Source: Lachnospiraceae bacterium
GTDB lineage: Bacteria; Bacillota; Clostridia; Lachnospirales; Lachnospiraceae
Reading direction: 5' to 3'
Assembly: GCA_024682115.1 (NCBI GenBank)
Contig: JAIKZO010000108.1
Location: 55,132-119,131 of the forward strand
Length of the DNA stretch: 64,000 nucleotides
Part shown: positions 1-8,967 of the stretch, in pieces
How positions within the stretch are numbered: position 1 is the stretch's first letter
How the letters are laid out: each line of letters starts with the position of its first letter
Program-made: the position numbers and the translations under genes
The notes under the pieces: model-generated
The model's database searches: none
What the model saw: the letters and a program-made list of their open reading frames with translations, nothing else
Told to the model about the DNA's origin: nothing

Positions 1-161
1 TTATAGGCGTTGAATCCGACTTCCGTCTTAAAGCCTTTCTTTTCCCATAGTTTTATGGAGTTTTCAAAGCAGACTCTTCTGTAATTATCTGTAGCGGGAG
101 AAAACGACGGTGAAACAAATGATATCGTATCTCCTTTTTCAATAAATGACGGGTATTTCAT
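1..161 (-). CDS. LD-carboxypeptidase / MccF-like S66 peptidase, N-terminal fragment
   Basis: A partial gene runs off the low end of the window; only about 53 N-terminal codons are visible. Its start reads MKYPSFIEKGDTISFVSPSF, the typical opening of family S66 serine peptidases (murein LD-carboxypeptidase and microcin C self-immunity protein MccF), where a 'kGDtI.fVsPS' segment forms the first strand. The ATG shares its A with the recN stop codon (TAATG), so translation is probably coupled to recN. The catalytic Ser, Glu and His lie beyond the edge and cannot be checked. The family call rests on the N-terminus alone. Confidence 0.75.
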   Translation of the reverse strand, partial: MKYPSFIEKGDTISFVSPSFSPATDNYRRVCFENSIKLWEKKGFKTEVGFNAY

Positions 162-1858
162 TATCTGTTCCGACCGGGAGCAGTTCCCGATCCTTTTCCT
201 TTCTTCATCTCTCTGGCATTTTCGATCGCCGCCTCGGTAATATCATCATTGCCGAGCATTCTTGCCAGTTCTCTTATCGATCCTTCTTCGTCAAGTTTTC
301 TTATCCCCGTGACCGTGCGTCCTTCGCTTACGGACTTTTCAATGAGAAAATGCGAATCCGCCATTGATGCTATCTGCGGAAGGTGCGTTATGCAGATGAG
401 CTGGTGATCACCGGCAAGTTCGTTCATCTTCTGCGCGACCATATATGCGGTCTTTCCGCTTATACCGGAATCTATCTCATCGAACACGAGCGTCGGCACA
501 TCTCCGGCATCTGCAAACACGCTCTTTATTGCGAGCATGATCCTCGAAAGTTCTCCTCCGGAAGCCACATTCTGCATCGGTTTTAATCCTTCTCCGACAT
601 TCAGGCTTATGAGGAATTCTATATTATCATAACCGCTGTCCCTGATGTTTTCCGGATCGGGCAGGACATCTATCCTGAGTTCCGTATTAAGGAAGTTCAG
701 TCCTTCCATTGCCGTCTTGAGTTCTTTGCCGAGTCCCGAAGCCGCATTTTTTCTGAGTCCCGAAATACGTTCGCATATTCCCTGCATTTCCTTCCACAAT
801 GCGTCACGTTCGGACTTAAGGCCTGCTATATAGGAATCATGGTTCACAAGCTTATCGAGTCTTTCTTCCTTTTCGGCAAGAGATCTTTGGATATCCTCGA
901 TGGATCTTCCGAACTTGGCCTTAAGGTCATTGATAAAATCCAGTCTTGAAGATATCCGGTCGAACTCCTCTTCGTCAAAAGACATCCCGTCTTCGTATGA
1001 GGAAAGCGCTCTGTTAAAGTCTCCGATAAGATCCTCCGCCTGTGAAAGCTCTTCACACAGCTCTGATATTTTATCGTCAAAAGATGCGACACTCTTTATC
1101 CTTGAAAGTGCATTTCCGAGGACCGATCCGACGGATTCCGGAGAATCATACCCGGTCATCCTGTGAGTCTCGGAAAGAGCTTCCATTATCTTCCGGGAAT
1201 TACTAATGAGTCTGAACCTCGATTCCAGTTCTTCGTCTTCTCCCGGCTTTATCGCGGCATCGTTTATCGTCGCGATCTCATATTCAAGCAGTTCTATCTC
1301 TCGTTTTGTGACGGCAGTGTCACGATCTTCCTCTTCAAGTTCGCTCACTATCCCGTTATATCTGTTCTTCTTTTCCTTAAGCTCCTTTTTAAGAGAAGCA
1401 ACTTCATCCCCCGCATATTCGTCGAGCATTTTTTCGTAGGATGAACTCTTCAGAAGGTTCTGGTTTTCGTTCTGTCCGTAGATGTCAAGCAGGATGGCGG
1501 CAATTTTTTTTACAAGGGCAGCCGTGACGGTTTCTCCGTTCACCTTCAGCACGCTCTTTCCGTTCCCGATCTTCCTTGAGATGATCAGGACCCCGTCATC
1601 TTCAACATCAAGATCGAGTTCACGCACTCTCCTTATTTCTTCATCGTTAAGGGAAAAAGAAAGCTCGACCAAAGCATATTCTGCACCGCTTCTTATGACT
1701 TCGCTTCCGGTCTTTGCACCCAGCGCCAGGTTTATCGACCCGAGAACGATCGATTTTCCGGCACCGGTCTCACCTGTCAGAATATTCAGCGCTTCTCCGA
1801 AAACTATCTCCTCTTCTTCGATCAGCGCGAGATTTTTTACATGCAGACTGTCTAACAT
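161..1858 (-). CDS. recN: DNA repair protein RecN (SMC-like ATPase)
   Basis: SMC-like ATPase that acts in recombinational repair of double-strand breaks in the cytoplasm. The 565-residue length is normal. The start MLDSLHVKNLALIEE is the family N-terminus, the Walker A motif GETGAGKS is at about residues 29-36, long charged coiled-coil segments fill the middle, and the C-terminal part has the signature ASGGELSRIMLAIK followed by the Walker B region TLVFDEIDSGISG. The gene follows argR after 14 bases and overlaps the next gene by one base. The argR-recN order is conserved in Firmicutes. A GGGAG ribosome site precedes the ATG. Confidence 0.97.
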   Translation of the reverse strand: MLDSLHVKNLALIEEEEIVFGEALNILTGETGAGKSIVLGSINLALGAKTGSEVIRSGAEYALVELSFSLNDEEIRRVRELDLDVEDDGVLIISRKIGNGKSVLKVNGETVTAALVKKIAAILLDIYGQNENQNLLKSSSYEKMLDEYAGDEVASLKKELKEKKNRYNGIVSELEEEDRDTAVTKREIELLEYEIATINDAAIKPGEDEELESRFRLISNSRKIMEALSETHRMTGYDSPESVGSVLGNALSRIKSVASFDDKISELCEELSQAEDLIGDFNRALSSYEDGMSFDEEEFDRISSRLDFINDLKAKFGRSIEDIQRSLAEKEERLDKLVNHDSYIAGLKSERDALWKEMQGICERISGLRKNAASGLGKELKTAMEGLNFLNTELRIDVLPDPENIRDSGYDNIEFLISLNVGEGLKPMQNVASGGELSRIMLAIKSVFADAGDVPTLVFDEIDSGISGKTAYMVAQKMNELAGDHQLICITHLPQIASMADSHFLIEKSVSEGRTVTGIRKLDEEGSIRELARMLGNDDITEAAIENAREMKKGKGSGTAPGRNR

Positions 1859-1872
1859 CGTTATCTCCCGAC

Positions 1873-2325
1873 CTATTCCTCAACGACTGATCTAATCTCT
1901 TTATAGACCGTCAGAGCATCTTCGTCGGTCTTAAGGGCCATCATGATGGTATCGTCACCAGCGATCGAGCCCACTATCTGTTTGAATTTCATCGAATCTA
2001 TCGCGGCAGCCACTGCCATGGCCATGCCGGATACCGTCTTTACCACCAGGATGTTCTTTGCGGTATCCATGGAAATATAACCGTCTCTTAAGACTCTTAA
2101 GTATTTGTCGGAAAGGTAGTGCTCGGATTCGACCAGAAGCGCATACTTGAAACCGCCGCCCGTCTTGGGTATCTTCGTAAGCTTAAGTTCCCTTATGTCT
2201 CTTGAGACCGTAGCCTGAGTCACTTTAAATCCGGCATTGTTAAGTCGAAGACACAGTTCCTCCTGAGTATCTATCTCATAATTCTCTATTAGTTCTTTGA
2301 TCTTAAGTAATCGCTGCTTTTTCAT
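1873..2325 (-). CDS. argR: Arginine repressor ArgR
   Basis: Arginine-sensing transcription regulator that represses arginine biosynthesis genes and may activate catabolism. At 150 residues it has family length. The N-terminal winged helix is visible (LIENYEIDTQEEL, then VTQATVSRDIRELKL around residues 36-50). The C-terminal oligomerisation and arginine-binding part contains IVGSIAGDDTIMM, corresponding to the conserved G(T/A)DDT segment. It lies between nadK and recN. No arginine genes are in the window, so the targets are elsewhere. Confidence 0.96.
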   Translation of the reverse strand: MKKQRLLKIKELIENYEIDTQEELCLRLNNAGFKVTQATVSRDIRELKLTKIPKTGGGFKYALLVESEHYLSDKYLRVLRDGYISMDTAKNILVVKTVSGMAMAVAAAIDSMKFKQIVGSIAGDDTIMMALKTDEDALTVYKEIRSVVEE

Positions 2326-2328
2326 TCC

Positions 2329-3183
2329 TCAGTCCTTTAGCTTGTTGTGAAGGGTGTCTATAAAGCTCTCTTCAGTCACTCTGACAAGGGATGTTGTATG
2401 TCCGGATCTTCTGATCCTTACCGAATCGCCTGTCCTTAGCATGATGGGTTCGGATGCGTCAAACGAAACGCCGACCTCCTGTACCTGGTTGAACCTGCCT
2501 TCATCGATACGGATGGTGATCTCATCATCGGGTGAAAAGACAAGGCTCCTGCCCTGCATCGAATGCGCGCATACGGGAGTGACTATTATCATGCTTGCCA
2601 GAGGACTCACTATAGGGCCGCCCGCCGAAAGCGAATAACCCGTCGATCCGGTAGGTGTCGCGATTATGATCCCGTCTCCGCTGTATCTGTGAAGAAGTTT
2701 GCCGTTTATATAAAGCGATACGTATACAATCTGCATCGCACGGTTTCCGGTTATCGCTATCTCGTTAAGGGCTCTTCTCGAGTCCGCTTCGTTATCACCG
2801 TGATAACAGCTTCCCGAGAGCATCATCCTTTTTTCGACTTTTATATCGCCCTCAAGTACCTTGTCTATAGCCTTGAACCTGTCGTCGAGATCCACTGCTG
2901 AAAGATAACCCATGGTCCCAAGGTTAATTCCCAGAAGCGGGACCGTTGAGTCGATAAGATCGTTAGCGGCATGAAGGAGCGTGCCGTCGCCTCCGAGCAC
3001 GATCACGCAATCCGTATCCTCAGGCATCCTGTTGATATCGGTGTATTTGCCCTTGAGAAAACCTTCGGGCGTATCGTCCGCGACCGCTTTTGCACCCTTT
3101 GATCTTATGTACTCGCAGATATCGTTTGTGATCCGGCTTGTTCCGTCTTTAGCTTTGTTGGTTATTACGAAGAAATTCTTCAT
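2329..3183 (-). CDS. nadK: NAD kinase
   Basis: Phosphorylates NAD to NADP in the cytoplasm. Diagnostic motifs are GGDGT at residues 64-68, an 'LNEIAI' segment, and the glycine-rich TPTGSTGYSLSAGGPIV that forms the nucleotide site. Length is 284 residues. The start overlaps the end of tlyA by 35 bases; a GGAGAG ribosome site seven bases upstream of the ATG supports this start. It sits between tlyA and argR as in many Clostridia. Confidence 0.96.
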   Translation of the reverse strand: MKNFFVITNKAKDGTSRITNDICEYIRSKGAKAVADDTPEGFLKGKYTDINRMPEDTDCVIVLGGDGTLLHAANDLIDSTVPLLGINLGTMGYLSAVDLDDRFKAIDKVLEGDIKVEKRMMLSGSCYHGDNEADSRRALNEIAITGNRAMQIVYVSLYINGKLLHRYSGDGIIIATPTGSTGYSLSAGGPIVSPLASMIIVTPVCAHSMQGRSLVFSPDDEITIRIDEGRFNQVQEVGVSFDASEPIMLRTGDSVRIRRSGHTTSLVRVTEESFIDTLHNKLKD

Positions 3184-3976
3184 GCGTACTCTCCACGAGA
3201 TCGTTTACGGTTTTAAGTAATTCGGGCCCCTTATCGTTAGCCCGGTTCTTTGAAAGCCAAATAAGGTATTCGATATTTCCTTCGGGTCCTTTTATCGGAG
3301 AATGATCGAGTCCGATGATCCCGAAGGATGAATCCGCGGCATATCCGAATACATTCTCTATCACTTCGATATGTATCTTTTTGTCCCTGACAACGCCTTT
3401 TTTCCCGACCTGATCCCTTCCGGCTTCAAACTGCGGTTTGATAAGGCAGACCATTTCGCCGTCGTCCTCAAGAAGTTCGTAAGCGACCGGAAGGATCTTT
3501 GAAAGCGAGATAAAGGATACGTCGCAGCCGGCAAAATCTATATTCTCGTTTATGTCTTCCTTTTTGAGATAACGGAAGTTGGTCTTTTCCATGCAAATGA
3601 CACGTTCGTCATTTCTGAGTTTCCAGTCAAGCTGTCCGTGCCCCACATCGATCGCGAAGACCTTACGTGCTCCGTTTTGGAGCATGCAGTCGGTAAAACC
3701 TCCCGTCGAAGCCCCTATATCGATACAGGTCTTATCTTTAAGATCTATCGGGAAAACTTTTAAAGCCTTCTCAAGCTTTAGTCCGCCCCTGCTTACATAA
3801 GGGATCGCATTTCCCCTTACTTCGATCTTAAGGTCTTCCGTATTGAAAAACGCTCCGGCCTTGTCTTCCTTCTGCCCGTTCACATAGACTATTCCCGCCA
3901 TGATGAGGGCTTTGGCTTTTTCCCTCGAAGGCGCATGACCGTTATTCACAAGTATTACATCGAGGCGCTCTTTCAT
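3149..3976 (-). CDS. tlyA: TlyA family rRNA 2'-O-methyltransferase
   Basis: Predicted S-adenosylmethionine-dependent ribose methyltransferase of the TlyA/hemolysin A family. The N-terminal S4 RNA-binding domain covers about residues 1-65 (MKERLDVILVNNGHAPSREK, VYVNG). An FtsJ-type methyltransferase domain follows, with motif I DIGASTGGFTDCML and then FAIDVGHGQLDWKL. In actinobacteria TlyA methylates 16S and 23S rRNA and affects capreomycin sensitivity; the target here is inferred. The gene starts one base after the dxs stop and overlaps nadK, so all three are probably translated as one unit. Confidence 0.93.
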   Translation of the reverse strand: MKERLDVILVNNGHAPSREKAKALIMAGIVYVNGQKEDKAGAFFNTEDLKIEVRGNAIPYVSRGGLKLEKALKVFPIDLKDKTCIDIGASTGGFTDCMLQNGARKVFAIDVGHGQLDWKLRNDERVICMEKTNFRYLKKEDINENIDFAGCDVSFISLSKILPVAYELLEDDGEMVCLIKPQFEAGRDQVGKKGVVRDKKIHIEVIENVFGYAADSSFGIIGLDHSPIKGPEGNIEYLIWLSKNRANDKGPELLKTVNDLVESTHEEFLRNNQQS

Positions 3977-3977
3977 A

Positions 3978-5834
3978 TCAGAACGGTCTTGCGGACAGTA
4001 TCAGTTCGCAGATACCTTCCGCATCTATCTTGAGCTCTTTTTTCAGTGTGGCAACACTGCCGTGTTCTATATAGTCATCCGGAAGCGCAACATTTATGAG
4101 TTTGCAGTTCTCATCGAGCGTATCCATATAGCTTCTTACGCTCTGGCCGAATCCTCCGGTCAGGACATTTTCTTCCATCGTCACGAGGACGCGGTGGTTA
4201 GCTGCGGCCCAGCTTATGGCAAACTCATCAATGGGCTTTACGAACCTGGCATTTACGATCGAGCACTTAAGTCCTCTTTCCCTTAAAAGTTCTCTGACAT
4301 TGATAGCCGTCTCAACCATGGATCCGACCGCGAGAAGGCATATGTCGCCTTCGGCATAAAGGAGTTCCGCCTTGCCGTATTCCATCGGAGCCCTGAACTC
4401 CTCGAGTCCCGCATAAGCTTCTCCTCTGGGATATCTGATCGCAAAAGGCATGTCGCTAGCCAGCGCAAACTTCATCATATCCGAAAGTTCCCATTTGTTC
4501 TTGGGAGCCATGATGTTCATGTTTGGTATCGATCCGAGATATGAAAGATCGAAGATACCCTGGTGCGTCTCTCCGTCCGCCCCCACTATCCCGGCACGGT
4601 CTATCGCAAATATTACCGGCAGTTTCTGCAGGCAGACATCATGCAGGATCTGGTCATATGCACGCTGAAGGAATGACGAATAGATCGCCACGATAGGTCT
4701 GTATCCGCCCGAAGCAAGCCCGGCCGCAAACGTAACGGCATGTTCCTCGGCGATCCCGACATCGAAAAATCTGTCGGGGTACATATTCCTGAATCTCTTA
4801 AGTCCCGTACCGTCAGGCATTGCTGCCGTGATCGCAACGACTCTGGGATCCCTTGCACCGAGTTTGGTCATGACGGTGCTGAATATATCCGTATATGCAG
4901 CCTTGGAAGGCTTTGAAGGTATTCCGGTTTCTATATCGAAAGGCGATGTTCCGTGGAACCTTGCGGGATGACGCAGAGCAGGCTCGTAGCCTCTTCCCTT
5001 CTGCGTAAGGACATGCACAATTACGGCCTTTTTGCGCTTCTTTGCTTCCTTAAACGCTTTGACCATAGCATTGATATCATGTCCGTCGATGGGCCCAAGA
5101 TATGTAAGCCCCATATCCTCAAAGAACATTCCGGGAACGATGAGCTGCTTTAAGGAACTCTTGGCACGCCTTACGGAATCAACGACCTTATCTCCCGAAG
5201 GAAGGTCCTTGATCTTGTAATAGATCCCGTCCTTGATATCCATATAGGTATCGGAAGTCCTTATGGCATTGAGGTATTTGTTCACGCCGCCGACATTTTC
5301 CGAAATGGACATATTGTTATCGTTTAATACTATGATAAAGTTGGTCTCGAGCTTGGAGGCATTGTTGAGAGCTTCATATGCCATTCCGCCCGTGAGCGAT
5401 CCGTCTCCGATGACGGAAACTATGGTCTCGTCGCTTCCGCGCAGATCCCTTGCCGCGACCATTCCGAGTCCCGCGGATATCGAAGTTGAGCTGTGTCCGG
5501 TGTTAAATGAATCGCACTCGCTTTCGTTCGTCTTGGGAAATCCCGCCATTCCGCCGTAAGATCTGAGGTTATCGAATCCGTCTTTTCTGCCCGTCAAAAG
5601 CTTATGGGTATAGGACTGGTGTCCGACATCCCATACTATCTTGTCTTTGGGAAGATCAAGGAAAAGATGGAGTGCCATCGTAAGCTCGACAGCTCCGAGG
5701 TTAGCCCCCAGATGGCCGCCGGTCTTGGATATCTTATCGATGAGGAATTCCCTTATCTCATCCGAAAGCTCCTTGTAATCCTTGGGATCGATCTTCTTTA
5801 TATCATTTATCTTATTGATCTCGTCCAGTATCAT
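3978..5834 (-). CDS. dxs: 1-deoxy-D-xylulose-5-phosphate synthase
   Basis: Thiamine-diphosphate enzyme that condenses pyruvate and glyceraldehyde 3-phosphate, the entry step of the MEP isoprenoid pathway. At 618 residues it is full length. The ThDP/Mg site is visible as GDGSLTGG at about 143-150 and the NDNNMSIS segment at 171-178. The transketolase-like central domain has DRAGIVGADGETHQG, and a C-terminal transketolase domain follows. It lies directly after ispA, so two isoprenoid steps are adjacent in the operon. Confidence 0.97.
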   Translation of the reverse strand: MILDEINKINDIKKIDPKDYKELSDEIREFLIDKISKTGGHLGANLGAVELTMALHLFLDLPKDKIVWDVGHQSYTHKLLTGRKDGFDNLRSYGGMAGFPKTNESECDSFNTGHSSTSISAGLGMVAARDLRGSDETIVSVIGDGSLTGGMAYEALNNASKLETNFIIVLNDNNMSISENVGGVNKYLNAIRTSDTYMDIKDGIYYKIKDLPSGDKVVDSVRRAKSSLKQLIVPGMFFEDMGLTYLGPIDGHDINAMVKAFKEAKKRKKAVIVHVLTQKGRGYEPALRHPARFHGTSPFDIETGIPSKPSKAAYTDIFSTVMTKLGARDPRVVAITAAMPDGTGLKRFRNMYPDRFFDVGIAEEHAVTFAAGLASGGYRPIVAIYSSFLQRAYDQILHDVCLQKLPVIFAIDRAGIVGADGETHQGIFDLSYLGSIPNMNIMAPKNKWELSDMMKFALASDMPFAIRYPRGEAYAGLEEFRAPMEYGKAELLYAEGDICLLAVGSMVETAINVRELLRERGLKCSIVNARFVKPIDEFAISWAAANHRVLVTMEENVLTGGFGQSVRSYMDTLDENCKLINVALPDDYIEHGSVATLKKELKIDAEGICELILSARPF

Positions 5835-5848
5835 TATTCCACCTGCAG

Positions 5849-6760
5849 TTACTTTCTGCGGTTAATGAGCGTCTCGACCAGTGTCATGAGGAAGCTGGCA
5901 TCCGCTCTGTTTTCGTCAGCCATATCCCTTATCATGTCAATGGCCTCTTCCGATAAACGCTTAACTTCTTCTTCCGATTCCGTGATCCCGTGAAGGGTAA
6001 CATAGGTCTTCTTGCCGTTACGTTCATCCGAGTTCACGGGCTTACCGAGTTCCTGTTCGGATCCGGTCACATCGAGTATGTCATCCTGTATCTGAAAAGC
6101 AAGTCCTATGTTTCCGGCCGCCTTTTCCATATCAAGGATATCCTTTCCCGAAGCACCCGCAAGGACCGCTCCTATCATCATTGAAGCTTCCATCAGTGCG
6201 GCTGTCTTATGTTTATGTATAAAGAGCAGAAGGTCTTTTGTGACATTATCGTCATCTTCCGCGAGAATATCGGCAGTCTGTCCGCCTATCATTCCGTATA
6301 CTCCGGATTTGGTCCCCATGATCTTTAAGGCTTCGGATATCCTTCTGTAATCCTCAATATCCTTCGCCATATCAAAGGCTTTTGATGCGGTTTCAAACGC
6401 ATAGTTCAAAAGTCCGTCTCCGGCAAGGATGGCTATAGCCTCATCATATTTCTTCCAGGTCGTCGGCTTTCCGCGTCTGGTCTCGTCGTTATCCATTGCC
6501 GGAAGATCGTCATGGACCAGCGAATAATTGTGTATCATCTCTATGGCCGCCATAAAGGGTTCTATGACTTTATCCCTTCCTCCGAAGAGTTTGTAACACT
6601 CCTTCATGAGAAGCGGTCTTAATCTTTTTCCTCCGGCGGTAGCCGAATAATTCATGGCATCAAGGACTCTTTCCTGATAGCCGTCAGTGTCGGGAAGGTA
6701 ATCGTTTAATATACTCTCGGCATCTTTTCTCTTAAGTTCCAAAGATTCATTAAAATCCAT
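5849..6760 (-). CDS. ispA: Polyprenyl (farnesyl/geranyl) diphosphate synthase
   Basis: Trans-prenyltransferase that makes short-chain prenyl diphosphates from IPP and DMAPP. The two Asp-rich motifs are present: DDLPAMDND at about residues 84-92 (DDxxxxD form, typical of bacterial FPP synthases) and FQIQDDILD near residue 226. An N-terminal GGKRLRPLL segment binds the diphosphate. Length is 303 residues. It starts about 14 bases after dxs in coordinate terms and lies one base from xseB. Exact chain length of the product cannot be read from sequence. Confidence 0.94.
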   Translation of the reverse strand: MDFNESLELKRKDAESILNDYLPDTDGYQERVLDAMNYSATAGGKRLRPLLMKECYKLFGGRDKVIEPFMAAIEMIHNYSLVHDDLPAMDNDETRRGKPTTWKKYDEAIAILAGDGLLNYAFETASKAFDMAKDIEDYRRISEALKIMGTKSGVYGMIGGQTADILAEDDDNVTKDLLLFIHKHKTAALMEASMMIGAVLAGASGKDILDMEKAAGNIGLAFQIQDDILDVTGSEQELGKPVNSDERNGKKTYVTLHGITESEEEVKRLSEEAIDMIRDMADENRADASFLMTLVETLINRRK

Positions 6761-6761
6761 A

Positions 6762-6965
6762 CTACTCTCCTTCCTTATCGAGCATCATTATCTGCTTTTC
6801 GACTTTATCAACATGATCGTTGCATTTTTTGATGAGTTCCATTCCCTCCTTGTAAATCTTGAACGAATCCTCAAGAGAGATGTTCTCATCTTCAAGAGCT
6901 TCTATTTTTTCTTCGATAAGCGAAAGTCCGTCTTCAAGTTTGAATTCTTTTTCTTTATCTGCCAT
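6762..6965 (-). CDS. xseB: Exodeoxyribonuclease VII small subunit
   Basis: Small helical subunit that binds XseA to form exonuclease VII, which degrades single-stranded DNA. I chose the ATG at 6965 (67 residues, MADKEKEFKLEDG), just after the xseA stop. The upstream ATG at 7004 would add 13 residues that lie inside xseA and do not resemble the family. The core ISLEDSFKIYKEGMELIKKC matches the XseB signature. Ribosome binding is weak here (GGGTGG), so coupling to xseA is likely. Confidence 0.93.
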   Translation of the reverse strand: MADKEKEFKLEDGLSLIEEKIEALEDENISLEDSFKIYKEGMELIKKCNDHVDKVEKQIMMLDKEGE

Positions 6966-6966
6966 G

Positions 6967-8175
6967 TTAACCACCCATTTTCTTTTCGGTAATTCCGGTG
7001 ACACAAGAGGTTATGATACCGTCCTTCACGTGGATCGAAAGCACATCGCCTTCTTTGGTCTTCTTCACCGAATTGACCGTTCCTTTATCGTTGCTCACAT
7101 AAGAATAACCCTGTCCGAGTTTTAAAAGAGGAGAAAGACCGTTAAGCCTCTCGGCAAGGATACCGATATCATGCCTTAATCCCATTATCCTCGTATCCAT
7201 CCTGTTTTTAAGGTCATCTTCGAGCTTTACAAGATAAGTCCTGTTCTGCCGTACTCCCGCAGCCGGATCGAATCTTTTAAGATCTGAAAAGAGTTTCTGT
7301 ATCCTTGATCTGTCTCTTACTACCGTATGCTTCAGTTCTTTATTCAGCGTCTGGCCGTAACCGGAAAGCAGGTTCTCAAACGCCCGGTAGTCAAATACCG
7401 CAAGTTCCGCCGCCGCTGACGGTGTCGGGGCTCTTAAGTCAGACACAAAATCAATAATCGTCGTATCGGTCTCATGACCGACCGCCGATATTATCGGGGT
7501 TTCACACTCAAAGACTGCCTGTGCGACTTCCCGATCGTTGAAGGCCCAGAGGTCCTCTATCGATCCCCCTCCGCGTCCGACTATCATCACATCCACGCCG
7601 TAAGCATCAAGCCTCCTTATGCCCTCGATTATGCTTTTGGGAGCATGCTCCCCCTGAACTGTCGCAGGACAGAGGATCAGCTGTACATACGGATTCCTTC
7701 TTTTGGATATATTGATTATATCCTGTATGGCGGCTCCGGTCGAAGCCGTAACGACCCCTATCTTCTTCGCAAATCTCGGGATCGGCTTTTTATATTCCGG
7801 GGCAAACATGCCCATCTGTTCAAGTTCTTCCTTCAGTTTAAGGAAGCGCTCGTAAAGTGCGCCCTCGCCGTCGGGAGTGATCTTCTTTGCGTATAACTGA
7901 TACTTCCCGTCACGCTCATAGACATCTATGCGGCCCTTGACGACGACCTGCATTCCTTCTGACACAACAAAAGAAAGACCTGACCTGTCTCCCGAAAACA
8001 TCACGCAGGAGATGGCGCTCTTTTCATCCTTCAGGGAAAAGTACATGTGTCCGGACGAATGATCCTTTAAGTTACTGATCTCGCCCTTTACGGATACGTC
8101 ATGAAGAAGAAAATCCTCATTTAAAATTCCCTTGATATATGAATTGATCTTTGTTACAGAATATACATTAGCCAT
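6967..8175 (-). CDS. xseA: Exodeoxyribonuclease VII large subunit
   Basis: Catalytic subunit of exonuclease VII, used in DNA repair and turnover of single-stranded DNA. The N-terminal OB-fold includes VKGEISNLKDHSSGHMYFSL. The catalytic domain has VVTASTGAAIQDII, DVMIVGRGGGSIEDLWAFND and AVGHETDTTIIDFVSDLRAPTPSAAAEL. Length is 402 residues, at the short end for the family but complete. The gene abuts nusB and is followed by xseB. FolD, often between nusB and xseA in Bacillus, is not here. Confidence 0.97.
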   Translation of the reverse strand: MANVYSVTKINSYIKGILNEDFLLHDVSVKGEISNLKDHSSGHMYFSLKDEKSAISCVMFSGDRSGLSFVVSEGMQVVVKGRIDVYERDGKYQLYAKKITPDGEGALYERFLKLKEELEQMGMFAPEYKKPIPRFAKKIGVVTASTGAAIQDIINISKRRNPYVQLILCPATVQGEHAPKSIIEGIRRLDAYGVDVMIVGRGGGSIEDLWAFNDREVAQAVFECETPIISAVGHETDTTIIDFVSDLRAPTPSAAAELAVFDYRAFENLLSGYGQTLNKELKHTVVRDRSRIQKLFSDLKRFDPAAGVRQNRTYLVKLEDDLKNRMDTRIMGLRHDIGILAERLNGLSPLLKLGQGYSYVSNDKGTVNSVKKTKEGDVLSIHVKDGIITSCVTGITEKKMGG

Positions 8176-8567
8176 TAGGCAAACTTGGCAAGCACACCGT
8201 TAACGAACGAAGAGGAATTATCCTGTCCGTATTTCTTGGCAAGCTCTACGGCCTCGTTAATGGCTGCGCCTGTCGGTACCCTGTCATCATAATCGATCTC
8301 ATATACGGCAAGCCTTAAAATGGTAAGCTCGGCTTTTCCGATACGTTCGATATTCCAGCCGGTAACTTTTTCGTTAAGCATACCGTCTATGGTTTCAAGC
8401 TTCGATATGATATCATCGAATCTCCGGGAAACATCGGTTTTTTCTTCATCCGTCATCCCCGAATCCTCGAAGAATAATTCTTTTTGCTCCGGGAGCTCTT
8501 CCTTTGAGACGAATTCCGTTCTGAAAAGAAGTTTGAAAAGCTCCTCCCTTAATTTTGATCTGGTCAT
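8175..8567 (-). CDS. nusB: Transcription antitermination factor NusB
   Basis: RNA-binding protein that joins NusE (S10) at boxA to prevent early termination in rRNA operons. The chosen ATG at 8567 gives MTRSKLREELFKLLF, the family's start, and 130 residues. It has an AGGGCGGAAG ribosome site that includes the asp23 stop codon. The longer frame from 8609 would add 14 residues overlapping asp23. The C-terminal segment VPTGAAINEAVELAKKYG is the conserved NusB core. Confidence 0.95.
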   Translation of the reverse strand: MTRSKLREELFKLLFRTEFVSKEELPEQKELFFEDSGMTDEEKTDVSRRFDDIISKLETIDGMLNEKVTGWNIERIGKAELTILRLAVYEIDYDDRVPTGAAINEAVELAKKYGQDNSSSFVNGVLAKFA

Positions 8568-8577
8568 AACTTCCGCC

Positions 8578-8955
8578 CTACATTCCGCGACTGATCCTGA
8601 CTCCGGCAACCCTTATATTGATGTCCGTTGCTTTCAATCCCGTCATGCTCTCAATAACATCGGATACCTTGTCCTGAACCTTTGCGGAAACCGAGGGGAT
8701 GTTATATCCGTAATTAACGATGATCGCGAGATTTGCCCTGACTTTTCCGTTGGCGATGTCGACTCTGACACCCTTTGTCGGGCCTCCTCTTTTTACTTTA
8801 TGCAGCAGATCCTTCCCTGCCATCGCATATACACCTTCGACTTCCGTAGCGGCAAGTCCGGCTATCATAGCGACCACATCGTCGGCTATCTTGACCGAAC
8901 CGTAGTCAACATCCTCCTTTACGGTGTATAAAGCATTTTCGAGAATCTTATCCAT
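8578..8955 (-). CDS. Asp23/Gls24 family envelope stress protein
   Basis: Small cytoplasmic protein of the Asp23 family, associated with membrane anchoring and alkaline or envelope stress in Gram-positive bacteria. It is 125 residues long. The family pattern shows in GSVKIADDVVAMIAGLAATEVEGV, followed by VRANLAIIVNYGYNIPSVSAKVQ and the C-terminal VAGVRI. Position just before nusB is the same as yqhY in Bacillus, so it may be called a YqhY-like Asp23 protein. Its biochemical role is not established. Confidence 0.93.
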   Translation of the reverse strand: MDKILENALYTVKEDVDYGSVKIADDVVAMIAGLAATEVEGVYAMAGKDLLHKVKRGGPTKGVRVDIANGKVRANLAIIVNYGYNIPSVSAKVQDKVSDVIESMTGLKATDINIRVAGVRISRGM

Positions 8956-8967
8956 ATCTTTCCCTTT